Assembly (NCBI RefSeq): GCF_038023995.1
Contig: NZ_CP150660.1
Location: 2,416,501-2,480,500 of the forward strand
Length of the DNA stretch: 64,000 nucleotides
DNA from: Polaribacter atrinae
GTDB lineage: Bacteria; Bacteroidota; Bacteroidia; Flavobacteriales; Flavobacteriaceae
Direction of reading: 5' to 3'
Part shown: positions 35,961 to 46,354 of the stretch, in pieces
Layout: the number at the start of each line of letters is the position of its first letter
Numbering within the stretch: position 1 is the stretch's first letter
Translations under genes and position numbers: made by a program
Notes under the pieces: model-generated
Told to the model about the DNA's origin: nothing
Databases searched by the model: none
The model's input: the letters and a program-made list of their open reading frames with translations, nothing else

Positions 35961-38048
35961 ATGATTAAGTTTTTAAGTTTTACAATCTTTGTTTTGTTAG
36001 GAAATATAGCTTTAGCACAAGAAATTTATGTCTCTGCTTCAGGTAAAAAATCAGGAAAAGGAACATATCAATCTCCGTATAATAGTTTAGAAAAGGCACT
36101 TGAGAAATCTATACATATTAAAGGAGAAAATACAACTAAAAAGATAAATATCTTTATTAGAGAAGGTGTTTACAATATTAAAAATTCTATATTTTTAGAC
36201 AGCACATATTCCTATATTAGTATTGAAGCCTATAAGGATGAAACGGTTGTTTTTTCAGGTGGTCAAAGCATTCCTGTAAAATCTTTAAAGAAAAGCAAGA
36301 TAAAAGTTACTTCTAATAATCACCAGCTTCCCATATATGAAATTGATCTTAAAAAATTAGGTATTTCCAATTTTGGAAAATTACGGAACGTAGGTTTTTC
36401 TCGCCCTTATGGTCCTGCATGGGGTGAATTGTTCGTCAATAAAAAAGCCATGCATTTAGCACGCTGGCCCAATAAAAATATGGTACCAATGGGTAAAGTG
36501 TTAGAAAAAGGCTCTATACCTCGTAAAGGTGATTTTTCTAATTTAGGAGGGGTAATTCAGTACGATTCTTTACGAATAAATAATTGGGGCAAAGAAAAAA
36601 ATGCTTGGATGTCTGGTTATTTTATGTGGGGATATGCTGATGATATGGTTAAAATTTCAAACGTCAACCCCGTAAAACAAACAATGAGCACTGCCACATC
36701 TACTTTATACGGTTATGGCAATGGTAAACCTTGGCAGAAATGGTATGGCGTAAATATACTTTATGAATTAGATGCCCCTGGAGAATATTATGTTGATAAG
36801 GAAAAGGGAATGCTATACTTTATGTCTGATGCAAAGAAAATTTCGAGTTTAGATTTTTCTATCCTTGAATACCCATTTTTTCAAATTGATGGTGCTGAAA
36901 ACATTAATATAAAAGGAATTTCTTTTGAAAATTCTCGTGGAATTGGAATCTCTATGGTAAATACCAAAGGAGTAACCATTGATGCATGTAATTTTAAAAA
37001 TCTTGGTAGTTTGGGGATTACTGTAGGTAAAGGTATTGAACCATTTTTAGAATATAGACATAAAGGTACAGGTGTTGCAAAGGGTGGAAAAGTAGGTAGT
37101 TTATTACAACATTTATATAGCAATACTACTTTTAATAGAGAAGGTGGTTTTAATAATAAGATCGTCAATTGTACTTTTTCTCAGCTTGGAGCTGGTGGAG
37201 TTTCATTAGGTGGTGGAAACCGTTTAACGCTAGAAGCAGGGAATAATCTTGTGGAAAATTGCTTGTTTTTTGATGTCAATAGAATAGAAAAATCATATAG
37301 GCCAGCAGTACATCTTACTGGTGTTGGTAATAAAGTTTTACATTGTGAAATGTACGATTTACCAAGCGTTGCTATTTTAATGCATGGAAATAACCATACC
37401 ATAGAATACAATTATATTCATGATGTTTGTTTAGAAGTAGAAGATATGGGCGCTATTTATTACGGTAGAGACCCTTCTGAAAGAGGAACCTTAATTAGGT
37501 ACAATTATATTGCAAATATTCCTGACGAATATAACACTAGTGCTGTATATCATGATGATGCTGCCTGTGGATTAACAGTTACAGATAATGTTTTTTATAA
37601 AGCAGGAAAACTTAATGTATTAATTGGTGGAGGCTCAGATAATATCTATAAAAATAATGTCTTTTTAGAAGGTAAAGTGGGTGTGCAAATAGGTAACAGG
37701 TTGCAAACATGGGCAAAGTGGGTTTTAGAAGATGGCGGGCTTTTCCGAGAACGTATGGAAGCAGTTAACTTTAAGGATTCACCCTATGTAGATCAATATC
37801 CAACACTAAAAACCTATTTTGAAAAGGCAGAAATTCCAACAGGAAACGTAGTTACTGAAAATGTTTTTATTAATTTAAAAAAGGTAAATGTTGGCAAAAT
37901 AGAATGGTTAGGTTTTACAGATTCTAATTCTGTAACTAATAAAAACTTACCAAATATAAACTCTAAAAATGAATTTATAGATCTAATAGTTCATAAAATT
38001 CCTGAACTAAAAAAATTACCACTTAAGAAAATAGGTTTAAAAAAGTAA
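35961..38048 (+). CDS. Secreted right-handed parallel beta-helix protein (GH141-like), first paralogue
   Basis: The 695-residue product has a signal peptide ('FLSFTIFVLLGNIALAQ'), then 'IYVSASGKKSGKGTYQSPYN', a sugar-acting opening seen in GH141-like and other beta-helix enzymes, then 'GIYNIKNS'-type turns, a mid-domain with 'LFVNKKAMHLARWPNKNM' and 'WMSGYFMWGYADDMVKI', and a parallel beta-helix (about residues 305-590) with 'DMGAIYYGRDPSERGTLIRY'. The architecture resembles GH141 (fucosidase or xylanase activity reported for characterised members). Assignment is by architecture, so it is tentative. Confidence 0.7.
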   Translation: MIKFLSFTIFVLLGNIALAQEIYVSASGKKSGKGTYQSPYNSLEKALEKSIHIKGENTTKKINIFIREGVYNIKNSIFLDSTYSYISIEAYKDETVVFSGGQSIPVKSLKKSKIKVTSNNHQLPIYEIDLKKLGISNFGKLRNVGFSRPYGPAWGELFVNKKAMHLARWPNKNMVPMGKVLEKGSIPRKGDFSNLGGVIQYDSLRINNWGKEKNAWMSGYFMWGYADDMVKISNVNPVKQTMSTATSTLYGYGNGKPWQKWYGVNILYELDAPGEYYVDKEKGMLYFMSDAKKISSLDFSILEYPFFQIDGAENINIKGISFENSRGIGISMVNTKGVTIDACNFKNLGSLGITVGKGIEPFLEYRHKGTGVAKGGKVGSLLQHLYSNTTFNREGGFNNKIVNCTFSQLGAGGVSLGGGNRLTLEAGNNLVENCLFFDVNRIEKSYRPAVHLTGVGNKVLHCEMYDLPSVAILMHGNNHTIEYNYIHDVCLEVEDMGAIYYGRDPSERGTLIRYNYIANIPDEYNTSAVYHDDAACGLTVTDNVFYKAGKLNVLIGGGSDNIYKNNVFLEGKVGVQIGNRLQTWAKWVLEDGGLFRERMEAVNFKDSPYVDQYPTLKTYFEKAEIPTGNVVTENVFINLKKVNVGKIEWLGFTDSNSVTNKNLPNINSKNEFIDLIVHKIPELKKLPLKKIGLKK

Positions 38049-38252
38049 AATATTTTTATAAAGGAGCAAAAGAAGAAAAAAACTGCTAGAAGTAGATTTT
38101 AGTAATCATATTAAAGCTATTGTAAACACGAAACAATACAAACAAAGTGTATGCAAATCTATTGATTTTGATACCGTGAGCGCTGAAATTTAGTTGTTAA
38201 AGGTTTAGAGCATTCTTTTAAAACAATTCTAGCTAATAACAAGATTAAACAG

Positions 38253-40508
38253 ATGAAATTAAATATAATTATAACAATTCTATACTCAATTTGTTTGACA
38301 ATATCTAGTTATGCACAGGATATTTATATAGCTACCGATGGAAACAACAATAATTCAGGTACAAAAGAGAAACCTGTTGCATCACTTGAAGCAGCTCGAG
38401 ATCTAATAAGACATTACAAATCTATTAATCATTTACCTAAAGGTGGAATTACTGTATGGATTGGTAAAGGGCAATATGACCAAACTAAACCATTCATTTT
38501 AAATGAAAATGATTCAGGCGAACCAGATGCTCCTATTGTTTGGAGAACATTACCAGACGAAAAAGTAAGTGTTACAGGAGGGAAACGTATTCCTTCTAAC
38601 AAATTTAAAAAAGTTACAAATAAAGCAATCCTCAAACGGTTATCTAAAAATGCAGCTAAAAATGTGCTGCAAGTAAATTTGAAAAAACTAGGAATTTATG
38701 ATTTTGGTAAGATAAAACAGTATGGCCATGCCCTATCTGTTACTCCTGCTCCAATCGAAGTTTTCTTCAATAATGATGCTATGACCCTAGCCCGATATCC
38801 AAATGAAGGCTATATTAATATTGGTAAAGTAATTAACCCAGGATCAGTACCACGAAAGCGTGATTATAGCAATCGAGGTGCAATTTTTGAATATACCGAT
38901 TCGAGACACGATAAATGGGCAGGACAAAAGGATGTTTGGTTTCAAGGATCCTTTATGTGGGGTTATGCAGATGATAACATTCTGGTGGAATCAATTAATA
39001 CAAAAAAGAAGCAAATTAAGCTAACTACCCCATCACTGTATGGCGTAGGAAGTGGACGTAATTATCAACATTATGTTGCTTATAATATTCTTGATGAACT
39101 TGATAGCCCTGGAGAATGGTATGTTCATAAAAAATCTGGGATACTCTATTTTTGGCCTCCAAATAATATTGACGATAGTTCCATTATGGTTTCCATATTA
39201 GAAGATCCAATTATTAGTTTAGAAGGAGCAAGTTATGTAACCATTCGTGACTTAACCATTGAGGTTGGAAGAGGTATTGGAGTTTATATGGAAAGAGGCT
39301 CTAATAATCTAATTGCGGGTTGCACCGTAAGGAATGTAGGTACAAGCGGGATTTTTATGGGTCAAGGCGCAAAACAAACATTTCCTTTTATTACCCATGA
39401 TGATTATGAAGGCATACCCATATCAAGAAGAATAGGCAATTTACAAGGGCATATCTATAAATACACGCATTGGGATCGTAAAGCGGGATCAAATAACGGT
39501 ATTTTAAGTTGTGATATTTACAATACTGGAAGTGGCGGAATTTATATAAGTGGAGGTAGTAAAAGTAAATTGATACCTGGTAATAATTATGCCGAAAATT
39601 GCAAAGTGCATAATTATAACAGACGTAACAAATTCCTTTGGTCGGGTATTAATATTGATGGTTGCGGTAATAGAATCTCTCATTGCGAAATATTTGATTC
39701 GGAATGGCAAGCCATATATGTTCATGGAAATGAGCATCTTTTTGAATACAACAATATTCATCATGTAACCTTAAACTCTGATGATACTTCGCCTTGGTAT
39801 ATTGGTCGAGACCCAAGTGACAGAGGAAATATTATCCGATATAATTATTTACATCATTGTGGTAACCCCAATCGAATGAATATGGGAATTTATTGTGATG
39901 ATTCTACTACTGGTGTAGAAATATTTGGTAATGTATTTTATAAGATGGATACCAGACATGGCATGTTATTTTCTAACAGTGGATGGGATTTAAAGATGAA
40001 AAATAATATTATTATTGAACCCATTTCTTATACCGCTGAATTTTCTGCTCATTATTATACTTGGGGTAAAGCTGGAGTGCCTAAAGCATTTGGAAAACAT
40101 GGCCTTTTAAGAAAACGTTTAACAGAAAACGTGAATATTTATCAAATCCCTTATTCTGAAAGATACCCAGAATTAATGAATTATTTAGACCTTATTGTTG
40201 ATGAGAAAGAATGGGAAGGTATGCGAGCAAAACGAAATGTACTTAGTAAAAACCTTATTATTGGTGGTCCTAAAAATCCATTGCATTTAGTCGGTGGAGA
40301 GCATTCACAATGTAAATATGTTAATAATTACAGAACAGATGATGACCCTGGATTTGTAGACTACCAAAATGAGAATTACAACCTGCGTCCAGATTCAGAG
40401 GTATTTACAAAGATACCTGGATTCCAACCTGTTCCTTTTGATAAAATGGGATTGTATATTGATCAATATAGAAAAAATATTGATAAAATAATTTATAAAG
40501 ATAAGTAG
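38253..40508 (+). CDS. Secreted right-handed parallel beta-helix protein (GH141-like), second paralogue
   Basis: The 751-residue product has a signal peptide ending 'ISSYAQ' and the same layout as the preceding gene: 'IYIATDGNNNNSGTKEKPVA', 'VTGGKRIPSNKFKK', 'VFFNNDAMTLARYPNEGYIN', 'WFQGSFMWGYADDNI', 'LDSPGEWYVHKKSGILYFWP' and 'WYIGRDPSDRGNIIRYNYLH'. The two proteins clearly diverge from a shared ancestor but differ in detail, so they probably take different linkages of the same glycan. The 204-base gap before it holds no gene I recognise; it contains a few in-frame codons without a start. Confidence 0.7.
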   Translation: MKLNIIITILYSICLTISSYAQDIYIATDGNNNNSGTKEKPVASLEAARDLIRHYKSINHLPKGGITVWIGKGQYDQTKPFILNENDSGEPDAPIVWRTLPDEKVSVTGGKRIPSNKFKKVTNKAILKRLSKNAAKNVLQVNLKKLGIYDFGKIKQYGHALSVTPAPIEVFFNNDAMTLARYPNEGYINIGKVINPGSVPRKRDYSNRGAIFEYTDSRHDKWAGQKDVWFQGSFMWGYADDNILVESINTKKKQIKLTTPSLYGVGSGRNYQHYVAYNILDELDSPGEWYVHKKSGILYFWPPNNIDDSSIMVSILEDPIISLEGASYVTIRDLTIEVGRGIGVYMERGSNNLIAGCTVRNVGTSGIFMGQGAKQTFPFITHDDYEGIPISRRIGNLQGHIYKYTHWDRKAGSNNGILSCDIYNTGSGGIYISGGSKSKLIPGNNYAENCKVHNYNRRNKFLWSGINIDGCGNRISHCEIFDSEWQAIYVHGNEHLFEYNNIHHVTLNSDDTSPWYIGRDPSDRGNIIRYNYLHHCGNPNRMNMGIYCDDSTTGVEIFGNVFYKMDTRHGMLFSNSGWDLKMKNNIIIEPISYTAEFSAHYYTWGKAGVPKAFGKHGLLRKRLTENVNIYQIPYSERYPELMNYLDLIVDEKEWEGMRAKRNVLSKNLIIGGPKNPLHLVGGEHSQCKYVNNYRTDDDPGFVDYQNENYNLRPDSEVFTKIPGFQPVPFDKMGLYIDQYRKNIDKIIYKDK

Positions 40509-40538
40509 TGCCATCAATAAAAAATTAAAATTAAGAAT

Positions 40539-42833
40539 ATGAAAAATACTATATGCCATTATTTATTGATTGGTATTGCCTTAATCCTAGGATTAGCACA
40601 ATGTCAACAAAGCAATGTACATTCTAATATTAGTAATACTGATGTTGTTTGGGAAACTCCTTCTGAAAACTCTTTAGGGGCTATGCCTGCAGGAAATGGA
40701 GATATAGGTATTAGTTTATGGGTAGAAAAAAATGGAGACCTTTTATTTTATGTGTCAAAAACGGACGCTTGGAGTGAAAATGGTCGTTTATTAAAATTAA
40801 ATAAAATACGATTAACGCTTTCTCCAAACCCTTTTAAAGTAGGCAATACATTTCTTCAAAAGTTAGTAGTAAAAGATGGATTAATATTCATTGAAGGTGG
40901 AGCAAAAGAAGATAAAACTTCTATTAATGTTTGGGTAGACGCCAATCATCCTGTTATTGAGTTAGATATTAAAAGTTTAAAACCAATTAGCGCAAAAATA
41001 ACTACAGAACCTTGGCGAGTTAACAAAAGAGTAATTACAAACACCACAGAACTTCATTCTGCTTACGGAATCCACGGAAAAGGTGCTTCCAAAGTTATTG
41101 TAGAAAAAGACTCAATACTCAATTCAATAGATAATAATTTAGTTTGGCTACATCGAAATAACCGATCTATTTGGAAAGAAAACCTTAAGTTACAAGGACT
41201 AGAAGAGTACACAAAAAATGCGATAGACCCAATACTTCACAATACATTTGGAGGTTTAGTTCGTTCTAATCAACTCGTTAAAACATCCCCAACCACATTA
41301 AAAACAACTAATCCTGTAAATAATATATCAGCATCTGTACATATATTAACCCTAAATTCATCAACGGAAGAAAAATGGTTAACTCAAATTAACCAAAACG
41401 CTAATTCAATTGAATTAAAATCGCGAAAAGATCGCTTGAAAAATCATAAAAATTGGTGGCAATCATTCTGGAAACAAAGTTATATACATGTATCAACTCA
41501 AAATGAATCTGAAAAGGAAAGAGTATTCAACATTTCTCGTGGTTACAACCTACAACGCTATATGAATGCTTGTTCTGGTCGTGGAAATTCTCCCATAAAA
41601 TTTAATGGATCCATTTTTACAGTCGACACAGAAGATTTGGTTGGAGAATTTCAAGGTTTAAATGCCGATTATAGACGTTGGGGTGGCGCTTATTGGTGGC
41701 AAAACACACGTTTACCATATTGGTCAATGCTAGAATCTGGAGATTTCGAATTAATGAAACCTTTATTTAAAATGTATAAAGATGCATTGCCAATACGAAA
41801 ATTTGCTACCAAAACGTATTACAATCATGAAGGTGCTTTTTTCCCTGAAACGATGTTTTTCTGGGGTAATTATGTAGATGCTAATTATGGGCGAGATAGA
41901 TCGAAGTTACCGCTTGGTATGACCGAAAATCTATTCATCCGCTATTATTGGCAAGGAGGACTTGAGGTTTCACTAATGATGCTCGATTATTATTCGTTTA
42001 CAAAAGATGAAGATTTTTTAAATGAAACCTTACTACCTGTGGTCACTGAAATTATTCATTTCTTTGACAAACATTGGGAGCGTGATGAAAATGGAAAAAT
42101 ACTGTTTGACCCTGCTATGGCTCTTGAAACCTACAATAAAGCTATTAATCCTTTGCCTGAAATAGTAGGAATTCATAAAGTTTGCTCAGAATTATTAAAA
42201 CTTCCTACTTCTTCAACAAGCTCACTTCAAAAAAAACAATGGCAAAGGTTAATTTCTGAATTACCAGAAATTCCATTAGGAGAAGTAGATGGAAAAAAAG
42301 TACTAGCACCTGCTCACGAATACAGCGGAAAGCAAAATGTTGAAAACCCTGAGCTATATGCAATTTTCCCTTACCGTGTTTATGGAATGGGCAAACCAGA
42401 TTTAGAATTAGCACGTCGTACTTTTGAAAAAAGAGCGGTAAAAGGAACTGGTGGCTGGCAGCAAAACGCCATTAAAGCAGCAATTTTAGGCCTAACTGAA
42501 GAAGCTTCAAAACTCACATCAACTAATTTTAATACTAAAAATAATGCATACCGTTTTCCAACAATGTGGGGACCTAATTTCGATTGGACTCCAGATCAAG
42601 ATCACGGTTCGGTTGCTTTAATTGCTTTACAACGTATGTTGCTTCAGTATGATGAAGATCAAATTTTATTATTTCCTGCTTGGCCAAAAGACTGGGACGT
42701 AGACTTTAAACTATTTTCTCCAGATAATACAACTATAGAGGCTTCATTTAAAAATGGAAAGATTGAAAACTTAAATGTAAATCCAAAGAGTAAAAAACAA
42801 AATATAAAAATAATAACATCTACATCTGAATAA
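40539..42833 (+). CDS. DUF5703-type lipoprotein, probable (alpha/alpha)6 glycosidase
   Basis: The 764-residue product has a lipoprotein signal ending 'LILGLAQC', the DUF5703 N-terminal domain 'VVWETPSENSLGAMPAGNGD' with 'LFYVSKTDAWSENGRLLKLN', and a helical-barrel part with 'YWWQNTRLPYWSMLESGDFE' and 'FPETMFFWGNYVDANYG'. This resembles GH95/GH65-like (alpha/alpha)6 barrels, so a glycosidase acting at the periphery of the cell is likely. The family has no activity I can state. It is followed 15 bases later by the SDR gene of the uronate pathway. Confidence 0.75.
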   Translation: MKNTICHYLLIGIALILGLAQCQQSNVHSNISNTDVVWETPSENSLGAMPAGNGDIGISLWVEKNGDLLFYVSKTDAWSENGRLLKLNKIRLTLSPNPFKVGNTFLQKLVVKDGLIFIEGGAKEDKTSINVWVDANHPVIELDIKSLKPISAKITTEPWRVNKRVITNTTELHSAYGIHGKGASKVIVEKDSILNSIDNNLVWLHRNNRSIWKENLKLQGLEEYTKNAIDPILHNTFGGLVRSNQLVKTSPTTLKTTNPVNNISASVHILTLNSSTEEKWLTQINQNANSIELKSRKDRLKNHKNWWQSFWKQSYIHVSTQNESEKERVFNISRGYNLQRYMNACSGRGNSPIKFNGSIFTVDTEDLVGEFQGLNADYRRWGGAYWWQNTRLPYWSMLESGDFELMKPLFKMYKDALPIRKFATKTYYNHEGAFFPETMFFWGNYVDANYGRDRSKLPLGMTENLFIRYYWQGGLEVSLMMLDYYSFTKDEDFLNETLLPVVTEIIHFFDKHWERDENGKILFDPAMALETYNKAINPLPEIVGIHKVCSELLKLPTSSTSSLQKKQWQRLISELPEIPLGEVDGKKVLAPAHEYSGKQNVENPELYAIFPYRVYGMGKPDLELARRTFEKRAVKGTGGWQQNAIKAAILGLTEEASKLTSTNFNTKNNAYRFPTMWGPNFDWTPDQDHGSVALIALQRMLLQYDEDQILLFPAWPKDWDVDFKLFSPDNTTIEASFKNGKIENLNVNPKSKKQNIKIITSTSE

Positions 42834-42848
42834 AACAAAATATAAACA

Positions 42849-43664
42849 ATGAATACCACATTTGAAATTAAAGATAAAGTAGCCGTAATTACTGGAGGTG
42901 GAGGATCACTTGGTAGTTGTGTTGCAAAAAGCCTTGCATTGTCGGGTGTAAAAATAGTTTTACTAACTAGAAACGAACAGATATTAATTCCTCAACTCGA
43001 AGAATTGAGATCTGCAGGTTGCCAAGCAATAGCAATAAAAACAGATATTTTATCTGAAGAATCTTTACTGCAAGCAAAAGAAAAAATAATTGACCTTTAT
43101 GGTAGAGTTGATATTTTATTAAATATTGCAGGAGGTAATTTACCCGGTGCAACTATTGGAGAAGATCAAACAATTTTTAATCTTGCTATGGAAGATTTTG
43201 ACACAGTAACTAAATTAAACCTTAACGGAACAGTAATCCCTTCAATTGTATTTGGTAAAGTAATGTCAAATCAAAAAGAAGGTGTCATCATAAATTACTC
43301 TTCTATGGCTGTGCAAAGAGCAATTACAAGAGTAGCGGGTTATTCAGCATCAAAAGCAGCGATGGAAAACTTTACAAGATGGATGTCTGTTGAAATGGCT
43401 ACTAAATTTGGAGATAAAATACGTGTAAATGCAATTGCACCAGGTTTTTTTATAGGGAATCAAAATAGAAAATTATTATTAAATGATGATGGTTCTTACA
43501 CATCAAGAGGTGAGGCTATTATTAAAAATACGCCTATGGGAAGGTTTGGAAATGCGGATGAATTAAATGGAGTTATCCACTTTTTATGCAGTGACGCCTC
43601 TAAGTTTATTACTGGAGTTGTTATTCCTGTAGATGGTGGATTTAGTGCTTTTAGCGGTGTGTAA
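42849..43664 (+). CDS. SDR-family D-mannonate oxidoreductase (fructuronate reductase)
   Basis: The 271-residue protein has the Rossmann 'VAVITGGGGSLGSCVAKSLA', the catalytic Ser/Tyr/Lys in 'NYSSMAVQRA' and 'AGYSASKAAMENFTRW', and 'ITGVVIPVDGGFSAFSG' at the end. Directly upstream of uxuA and uxaC, it is the likely reducer of D-fructuronate to D-mannonate; in Bacillus this step is also run by an SDR-type enzyme rather than the long-chain UxuB of Escherichia coli. A related activity on other keto-sugar acids is possible. Confidence 0.85.
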   Translation: MNTTFEIKDKVAVITGGGGSLGSCVAKSLALSGVKIVLLTRNEQILIPQLEELRSAGCQAIAIKTDILSEESLLQAKEKIIDLYGRVDILLNIAGGNLPGATIGEDQTIFNLAMEDFDTVTKLNLNGTVIPSIVFGKVMSNQKEGVIINYSSMAVQRAITRVAGYSASKAAMENFTRWMSVEMATKFGDKIRVNAIAPGFFIGNQNRKLLLNDDGSYTSRGEAIIKNTPMGRFGNADELNGVIHFLCSDASKFITGVVIPVDGGFSAFSGV

Positions 43665-43676
43665 AATTTATAAATT

Positions 43677-44846
43677 ATGAAAATGCTACAAACTTGGAGA
43701 TGGTACGGACCAACAGACCCTGTAACCCTCTCAGACATAAAACAAGCTGGGGTTCAAGGTATTGTTACTGCATTACATCATATTCCTAATGGTGAAATAT
43801 GGTCAGTTAACGAAATTCAAAAAAGAAAAAAACTCATTGAAGATAGCGGTCTGGTTTGGTCAGTTGTAGAATCTGTTCCAATACATGAAAGCATAAAAAC
43901 CCAAACAGGTGATTTCAACAAAAGAATTGAAAATTATAAACAAAGCCTCATAAATTTAGCCAACTGTGGTATTTATGTAGTTTGCTATAATTTTATGCCA
44001 GTGTTAGATTGGACCCGTACTCATCTTCATTGGGAACTTGCAGATGGAAGTACCGCCTTAAGATTTGATAAAATTGATATGGTAGTTTTTGAGTGTTTTA
44101 TAATGCAACGAACTGGTTGTGAATTAGACTATTCTTCTAAAGTTGTTGAACTGGCAAATGCTCGTTTTTTAAGTATGACACTACAAGAAAAACAACAACT
44201 TGAAGATAATATCCTAAAAGGTTTACCAGGTACAGTAGAAGATCTTACGATGCCGGTTTTTAAAGATATGATTGCTCAATACGATCATATCAACCACAAG
44301 GAGTTAAAATCTAATTTATCTTTTTTCCTTAATGAAGTTATTCCTGTAGCTGAAAAAAAAGGAATTAAAATGGCTATTCATCCTGATGATCCTCCATTTG
44401 ATATTTTAGGACTTCCAAGAATTGTAAAATCTGAAGAAGACTTGGATGATTTGGTTAATTTTATAGATAGCCCCTCTAATGGAATCACATTTTGCACAGG
44501 TTCTTTAGGAACAAATCCAAAAAATAATCTTCCAAGTATGATTGAAAAATTTGGAAACCGAATTCATTTTCTTCATTTACGTAATGTGAAACGTGAAAAA
44601 GATGGTAGTTTTTATGAAGACAACCATTTAGAAGGTTCTTCAGATATGTATGAAATTGTTAAATCAGCCGTGAAAATTAGTAATGAACAGCAAATTTCTA
44701 TACCAATGCGTCCTGATCATGGTCATCAAATGTTAGATGACTTAAAAACAAATAACAACTACCCAGGTTATACCGCTATAGGCCGTTTGCGTGGGTTAGC
44801 AGAATTGCGAGGACTAGAAATGGGAATAATTAAATCTTTATCATAA
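43677..44846 (+). CDS. uxuA: D-mannonate dehydratase
   Basis: The 389-residue protein starts 'MLQTWRWYGPTDPVTLSDIK' and has 'GIVTALHHIPNGEIW', 'VVCYNFMPVLDWTRTHL', 'IKMAIHPDDPPFDILGLPRI', 'NGITFCTGSLG' and 'IPMRPDHGHQMLDDL', all UxuA signatures with the metal-binding His, Cys and Asp residues. It dehydrates D-mannonate to 2-keto-3-deoxy-D-gluconate (KDG). It starts 12 bases after the SDR stop and ends 1 base before uxaC. The ATG at 43683 is an alternative start. Confidence 0.96.
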   Translation: MKMLQTWRWYGPTDPVTLSDIKQAGVQGIVTALHHIPNGEIWSVNEIQKRKKLIEDSGLVWSVVESVPIHESIKTQTGDFNKRIENYKQSLINLANCGIYVVCYNFMPVLDWTRTHLHWELADGSTALRFDKIDMVVFECFIMQRTGCELDYSSKVVELANARFLSMTLQEKQQLEDNILKGLPGTVEDLTMPVFKDMIAQYDHINHKELKSNLSFFLNEVIPVAEKKGIKMAIHPDDPPFDILGLPRIVKSEEDLDDLVNFIDSPSNGITFCTGSLGTNPKNNLPSMIEKFGNRIHFLHLRNVKREKDGSFYEDNHLEGSSDMYEIVKSAVKISNEQQISIPMRPDHGHQMLDDLKTNNNYPGYTAIGRLRGLAELRGLEMGIIKSLS

Positions 44847-44847
44847 A

Positions 44848-46248
44848 ATGAACAAAAATCTTATTCACGACAATTTTTTATTACATAACAAATTTTCAGA
44901 AGCACTTTATCATGATTATGCAGCCAAAATGCCCATAATAGATTACCATAATCATTTATCTCCATCAGAGATTGCAAATGATAAAGTATTTGGAAATATT
45001 ACGGATGCTTGGTTAAAAGGAGACCATTACAAATGGCGAGCATTACGAGCTTTTGGAATTAATGAGAAATATATAACTGGGAATTCCACAGATAAAGAAA
45101 AATTTATGAATTGGGCTAAAACGGTGCCATATACTTTAAGAAATCCTCTTTATCATTGGACTCATTTAGAACTTGCAAGATATTTTAATATTTACGAATT
45201 ATTAAATGAAAAGAATGGCGAGGCTATATTTAATGAAACGTCAAGCCTTTTAAATACACCTGAATTCAGTAGCAGAAGTTTATTAAAAAAAATGAATGTT
45301 GAAGTACTTTGTACTACAGAAGATCCTTTAGATACATTAATACATCATCAAAAAATAGCTTCAAGTAACCTTAAAACAAAAGTAAGTACTGCCTTTAGAC
45401 CAGATAAGGCAATTACAATTGACGATCTTACTTATAATGATTATTTAGATAAATTAGAAGAAGTGGTTGGTTTTTCTATTTCTTCGTATGATGATTTATG
45501 TGATGCTTTAAAAAAACGGATTACCTATTTTAAAGAAAACGGTTGCACATTATCCGATCACGGTTTAAAATACATTTGTTTTGAAAATTATACGGAAACT
45601 GAAATTAAATCTATTTTTAAAAAGAAACGTTCTAGAAATAATATAACCAATTTAGAATCCTCAAAATTTCAAACTTCAATTTTACAATTTTTATGTGAAA
45701 TTTATAGTGATTTGGGCTGGGTTCAGCAATTTCATTTAGGAGCACTTAGACAAAACAACAGTAGAATTACAAATCTATTAGGCGCTGATGCTGGTTGCGA
45801 TTCTATTGGAGATTACCCACAAGTTTATACATTATCAAAATTTTTAGATAGTTTGGATTGTAAAAATAAATTAACAAAAACAATTATTTACAATTTAAAT
45901 CCAGCCGATAATGAATCTTTTGCAACTATGGTTGGAAACTTTAATGATGGCTCCATAAAAGGAAAAATTCAATTTGGGTCTGGATGGTGGTTTATGGATC
46001 AGAAAGATGGCATTACAAAACAAATAAATACGCTATCTAATATGGGCTTATTAAGTTGTTTTGTAGGTATGCTTACAGATTCAAGAAGTTTTTTATCCTT
46101 TACAAGGCACGAGTATTTTAGACGCATACTTTGCAACATTTTTGGAGAAGAAATTGCAAAAGGCGAATTGCCAAACGATATTGAATGGGTTGGAAAAATA
46201 ATTGAGGATATCTGCTATAAAAATGCAAAATCATATTTTAACTACTAA
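44848..46248 (+). CDS. uxaC: Glucuronate isomerase
   Basis: The 466-residue protein has the metal-binding opening 'MPIIDYHNHLSPSEIAND' and the family landmarks 'TDAWLKGDHYKWRALRAFGI', 'LYHWTHLELARYF', 'VEVLCTTEDPLDTLIHH', 'QFHLGALRQNNSR', 'FGSGWWFMDQKDGI' and 'LTDSRSFLSFTRHEYFRRI'. It converts D-glucuronate to D-fructuronate (and galacturonate to tagaturonate). Together with the SDR and UxuA it completes the path from glucuronate to KDG. KDG kinase and aldolase are not in the window. Confidence 0.97.
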   Translation: MNKNLIHDNFLLHNKFSEALYHDYAAKMPIIDYHNHLSPSEIANDKVFGNITDAWLKGDHYKWRALRAFGINEKYITGNSTDKEKFMNWAKTVPYTLRNPLYHWTHLELARYFNIYELLNEKNGEAIFNETSSLLNTPEFSSRSLLKKMNVEVLCTTEDPLDTLIHHQKIASSNLKTKVSTAFRPDKAITIDDLTYNDYLDKLEEVVGFSISSYDDLCDALKKRITYFKENGCTLSDHGLKYICFENYTETEIKSIFKKKRSRNNITNLESSKFQTSILQFLCEIYSDLGWVQQFHLGALRQNNSRITNLLGADAGCDSIGDYPQVYTLSKFLDSLDCKNKLTKTIIYNLNPADNESFATMVGNFNDGSIKGKIQFGSGWWFMDQKDGITKQINTLSNMGLLSCFVGMLTDSRSFLSFTRHEYFRRILCNIFGEEIAKGELPNDIEWVGKIIEDICYKNAKSYFNY

Positions 46249-46354
46249 TAATAGTATATATAATTAGTTGAATAAAAAGTACCTTAGAAAAGCGACAATA
46301 TTAATAGCTAAATAATATTAACTCAGAGTAAACAATTTAGAACAACAAGCTAAA

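Noticed and set aside
38049..38252. Gene remnant between the two beta-helix genes
   Set aside because: A few open codons exist but there is no start, no family resemblance and no sign of decay from a neighbour.
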